Shown here piece by piece: positions 55,457 through 57,640 of a stretch of 57,640 nt of DNA. The stretch comes from Clostridioides difficile. GTDB taxonomy: Bacteria > Bacillota > Clostridia > Peptostreptococcales > Peptostreptococcaceae. The stretch's first letter is position 1. Each line of letters begins with the position of its first letter. The notes beneath the pieces were generated by a model. That model saw only the letters and a program-made list of their open reading frames with translations, ran no database searches and was not told where the DNA came from. The translations under genes were made by a program, and so were the position numbers. The stretch lies in assembly GCF_001299635.1 (NCBI RefSeq), contig NZ_JRHN01000036.1, positions 1-57,640 on the forward strand. The letters run 5' to 3'.

Positions 55457-56008
55457 ATTTTATATTAACTATGTGGTATGTAAATGATTAACAAGGTCAG
55501 TAACATCTTCAGCGACAGGAAATTTTATATTAACTATGTGGTATGTAAATCTAATATAAGGCATTTTTAAAATTTTTATTATGCGTATTTTATATTAACT
55601 ATGTGGTATGTAAATACTTTAGTTTCAATTGCTAACGTGCTAGGTGTTTCAAATTTTATATTAACTATGTGGTATGTAAATTATCAAAATAACCCTAGAC
55701 GCAATGATGAAGCAATATTTTATATTAACTATGTGGTATGTAAATTATCCCACGAATGTTGTATCTGATACTCCTTATATTTCGTTTTATATTAACTATG
55801 TGGTATGTAAATAAGGTTTAAAATCAATACCAACTATAGGAATATCGGGTTTTATATTAACTATGTGGTATGTAAATTGTTTTATTTGTTAATTACATTA
55901 TAACATCTAGACGGTTTTATATTAACTATGTGGTATGTAAATTCGTTTATTTTAGCTCCTAGATTATTAAAAAATTCTTGTTTTATATTAACTATGTGGA
56001 TTTAAAAT
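55457..56008 (+). CRISPR. CRISPR array, 9 repeats and 8 spacers, no cas genes in the window
   Basis: 29-nt repeats start at 55457, 55522, 55587, 55653, 55717, 55784, 55849, 55914 and 55980; they share TTTTATATTAACTATGTGG followed by TATGTAAAT. Spacers are 36, 36, 37, 35, 38, 36, 36 and 37 nt and all differ. Repeats 1-5 begin with A, repeats 6-9 with G. The last repeat is degenerate in its final nine bases, marking the leader-distal end. The repeat is like that of C. difficile type I-B systems; the effector must be encoded elsewhere. Confidence 0.98.
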
Positions 56009-56018
56009 TAAAAATACT

Positions 56019-56050
56019 AAAAACACTTACTTAAATAGTAGGTGTTTTTC
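56019..56050 (+). terminator. Terminator of the CRISPR transcript
   Basis: AAAAACACTTACT (56019-56031) / AGTAGGTGTTTTT (56037-56049), one G-T pair, 5-nt loop, ending in T5; it lies 10 bp after the last repeat. Confidence 0.88.
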
Positions 56051-56112
56051 AAATTAAAAGGATGTAATAATATTATAAAAAACAATATATAGGAAAAACA
56101 TGTAAATACATA

Positions 56113-56121
56113 TGTTATAAT
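56113..56121 (+). promoter_or_regulatory. Extended -10 promoter downstream of the CRISPR array
   Basis: TGTTATAAT gives a TGn extended -10 element in front of the small ORF; no clear -35. Confidence 0.5.
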
Positions 56122-56136
56122 ATTTTTAGCAAGAAG

Positions 56137-56424
56137 ATGGAATCTACAATTTATAGAGTGGAGTTCATGTATCAAAAAATTATCCTCCCAACATTGATAA
56201 GGGAGGTGAATATAGTAAGTACTTACTCAAAAGGTAGGTATTTTTTTATACAAAAAATAAAAGTAAGTGATAATTTGGGAATAGACATACACCTAAAAAA
56301 TGGAAAAGAAAAAATATATTTCCATTTTCCAGTTAATCCACAAGATTCTTTATCTATTAAAAAAGAAAAAAGATTTGAAACTGTTGATATAGTGAATTTA
56401 GGTGAATTTGACATTAAAAAATAA
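56137..56424 (+). CDS. Hypothetical small protein with uncertain start
   Basis: A frame of up to 95 codons, unknown family. The likely folded part begins near residue 26 (STYSKGRYFFIQKIKVSDN ... FHFPVNPQDSL) and looks like a small beta-rich domain without signal or membrane segment. The ATG at 56137 has almost no leader and only AAGAAG before it; another ATG lies at 56167. The only strong ribosome site, AAGGGAGGTGA, is at about 56199-56209, and the codon at the right distance is ATA (56212). That suggests a lost ATG start, or use of an upstream start with the internal site being chance. Confidence 0.5.
   Translation: MESTIYRVEFMYQKIILPTLIREVNIVSTYSKGRYFFIQKIKVSDNLGIDIHLKNGKEKIYFHFPVNPQDSLSIKKEKRFETVDIVNLGEFDIKK
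56184..56206 (+). promoter_or_regulatory. Hairpin that hides a Shine-Dalgarno sequence
   Basis: CCTCCC (56184-56189) pairs perfectly with GGGAGG (56201-56206) across an 11-nt loop, sequestering the ribosome site of the small ORF. Confidence 0.55.
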
Positions 56425-56483
56425 GGGGAGAAGATAAGAGAAGTCTCATTCAAGACACTCTTACTTAACTTATATGATGCTTC

Positions 56484-56831
56484 TTATTGCAGATATAGTG
56501 AGTTAAAAATCCAATTGAAATAGTTGCAATGCTTGAAAATGGGTAGGCCAAGCCGAGTTGTTATAATAGCTATTAATATCATTGCTATTATTGTAATATC
56601 TAATTTTCTTGTGAATAAACCTATTACTATATATTCAAGACCCATTACATAGCGAGAAAGTACTTCTAGTTTAACAATTCTTTTTCTATATATATTTCCA
56701 TACATTGATTCTAATTTATTAAAATATTTTTCACTGCAAAAACTAGTTTTAGGTTTAATTAAAGATATTATTGTAGTTAATATTATAATTCCTATTCCAA
56801 TAAGTATAAGATAGGTATTCCAAAGTTTCAT
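56484..56831 (-). CDS. Small membrane protein of unknown function (DUF3784-like)
   Basis: A 115-aa protein with about three hydrophobic helices: residues 6-24, 60-75 and 77-97. A charged cytosolic loop between helices 1 and 2 (SEKYFNKLESMYGNIYRKR) recalls DUF3784-type proteins, but I am not certain of the family. Start: ATG with AGGAGG about 9 nt upstream on the minus strand. It follows, on the same strand, the frameshifted small membrane protein at 56894-57080; the two may once have formed an operon. Confidence 0.72.
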   Translation of the reverse strand: MKLWNTYLILIGIGIIILTTIISLIKPKTSFCSEKYFNKLESMYGNIYRKRIVKLEVLSRYVMGLEYIVIGLFTRKLDITIIAMILIAIITTRLGLPIFKHCNYFNWIFNSLYLQ

Positions 56832-56893
56832 AGAAAAGACCTCCTTTAAAATATAATTTATTAAGGTGAAAATTTTAAAAAAATCATTTAGCT

Positions 56894-57080
56894 TTATCTA
56901 TTTTTATTTAAATAGTAAAATATTATGTGAATTAGAGTACTTATAAGCACCTCCACAAATAAAAACGTAAATAGTTTAATTTTATTAAAGCTTATTTCTT
57001 TTGCAAAAATAAATTCATAAGAAGGCTACAATACAAAAACCTAACATAGTGGGAAAAGAAGTCTTTAAAATATTTTTCAT
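56894..57080 (-). pseudogene. Frameshifted small membrane protein
   Basis: From an ATG at 57080 the minus strand encodes MKNILKTSFPTMLGFCIVAF, then hits TGA. In the +1 frame the sequence continues smoothly as SYEFIFAKEISFNKIKLF and TFLFVEVLISTLIHIIFYY to a stop at 56894. Together this makes a two-to-three-helix protein of about 62 residues broken by a one-base indel in CCTTCTTAT. It could also be a sequencing error. Family not recognised. Confidence 0.5.
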
Positions 57081-57286
57081 AAATAATCACCAACTCATGT
57101 AAGGTTTATTTTTCTTAATCAAAGTATATCAGTAACATAAGTACAAAGAGTATCTAAAATACTACAAATATATGTAATAAAATTTAATGATAATATATTA
57201 AATATCAAAAAATATATCTATTCTAGAAAAAGATTTAAAATTCTGAATATTTATATTATAATTTATATAAACAAGGAGGTGTTCTT
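57081..57286. other. Intergenic region between divergent small genes
   Basis: About 200 bp of AT-rich DNA. It ends with the strong ribosome site AAGGAGGTG of the following gene. No promoter box stands out. Confidence 0.35.
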
Positions 57287-57563
57287 ATGAAATTAAAAAA
57301 ACTTGTACCATTTGTAATATCAGTATTAATGATTTTTCAAGTATGTGTACCATTTACTTTTGCTGATGAAGACCCCCCATGAAAAAATTCCTCAAAGGAT
57401 AATAGATTTAGCAAATCACAACATTAGACCTAGAAACGAAGACCCTAAGAGTAAAGTAATGTTAAACAGTAAAGATATCAAAAACTTAATATCAACAGAA
57501 GAAGATACAATATTAGATGTTGTAAAAATAGCTGAAAATAAAGATTCAGAAACATTTGATTAA
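57287..57563 (+). pseudogene. Small secreted protein broken at a run of six C
   Basis: From the ATG at 57287, 14 nt after AAGGAGGTG, a clear signal peptide is encoded (MKLKKLVPFVISVLMIF, core, cut near TFA), then ADEDPP and a TGA. The break lies in GACCCCCCATG. With five C instead of six the frame continues HEKIPQRIIDLANHNIRPRN and on to a stop at 57563, giving an about 91-residue exported protein with an acidic C-terminus. No family is recognised. A true pseudogene, a phase-variable switch, or a read error are all possible. Confidence 0.65.
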
Positions 57564-57567
57564 AAAA

Positions 57568-57609
57568 TAGCTACGCACACTTGTGACTTTAGTCGTGAGT
57601 TAGTAGCTA
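57568..57609. repeat. Inverted repeat after the secreted peptide gene
   Basis: TAGCTAC (57568-57574) and GTAGCTA (57603-57609) frame an inner GACT/AGTC pairing. No T tract within the sequence shown, so a terminator role is doubtful. Confidence 0.4.
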
Positions 57610-57640
57610 AAATAGTCAGCATATAGGGAAACTTATATGT

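Noticed and set aside
56010-57640. cas genes beside the array
   Set aside because: No frame long enough or with Cas motifs on either side within the window.

Overview
The window is AT-rich DNA from a low-GC anaerobic Firmicute, most likely Clostridioides difficile or a close relative. The grounds are a cell-wall protein with CWB2 anchoring repeats, a long flavodiiron/rubredoxin/NADH-oxidoreductase fusion, a glycine cleavage T protein fused to the P-protein N half, strong AGGAGG ribosome binding sites, and a CRISPR array whose 29-nt repeat resembles the C. difficile type I-B repeat. The species call is from memory of these families; no search was run.

Layout. 0-6.4 kb: a GGDEF-EAL phosphodiesterase, a GntR (YtrA-type) regulated ABC exporter, an MFS permease and an MscS channel. 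6.5-14 kb: a CWB2 cell-wall protein, a PepSY lipoprotein, the oxygen-detoxifying flavodiiron fusion behind a near-perfect SigB promoter, a VTT/DedA membrane protein, a DUF457-type membrane protein and an exported superoxide dismutase. 14.2-29.7 kb: a tellurium-resistance-like (Ter) stress island. It has three TerD proteins, a Ca2+ P-type ATPase, YceG, TelA and a four-gene 'biosynthetic module' (CitE-like lyase, two PRTase proteins, a HAD phosphatase). Divergent from it lie a YceG-like/trypsin protease fusion and an asparagine-synthetase-like protein that lacks the N-terminal Cys. 29.8-32.9 kb: an XRE-cupin regulator divergent from a DUF819 membrane protein and an M19 dipeptidase. 33-36.8 kb: a Fur-box-controlled yclNOPQ-type catecholate siderophore importer. 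37.3-39.8 kb: a second degenerate-GGDEF/EAL protein and a stray TerA/TerD-family gene.

39.9-49.2 kb carries three amino-acid riboswitch loci in a row: a SAM-I (S-box) leader before an orphan MetQ, a lysine (L-box) leader before an NhaC-superfamily transporter, and a tandem glycine riboswitch before gcvTPA-gcvPB. A lipoate ligase and a tRNA-Leu(UAG) lie among them. 49.6-54.4 kb: a CtpE-like P-type ATPase, PpnP nucleoside phosphorylase and guanine deaminase.

54.6-57.6 kb is a decayed accessory zone. It holds the C-terminal stub of a tyrosine recombinase, another broken reading frame, a CRISPR array of 9 repeats and 8 spacers with leader and terminator but no cas genes, and several small genes. 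Three of these look damaged: a frameshifted small membrane protein, a secreted peptide broken at a run of six C, and an ORF whose best ribosome binding site is followed by ATA and locked in a hairpin.

The strongest candidates for new biology are the Ter island, with its protease fusion and amidotransferase-dead synthetase, and the history written into the CRISPR repeats. Many reading frames on the opposite strand of real genes are shadows and are omitted.
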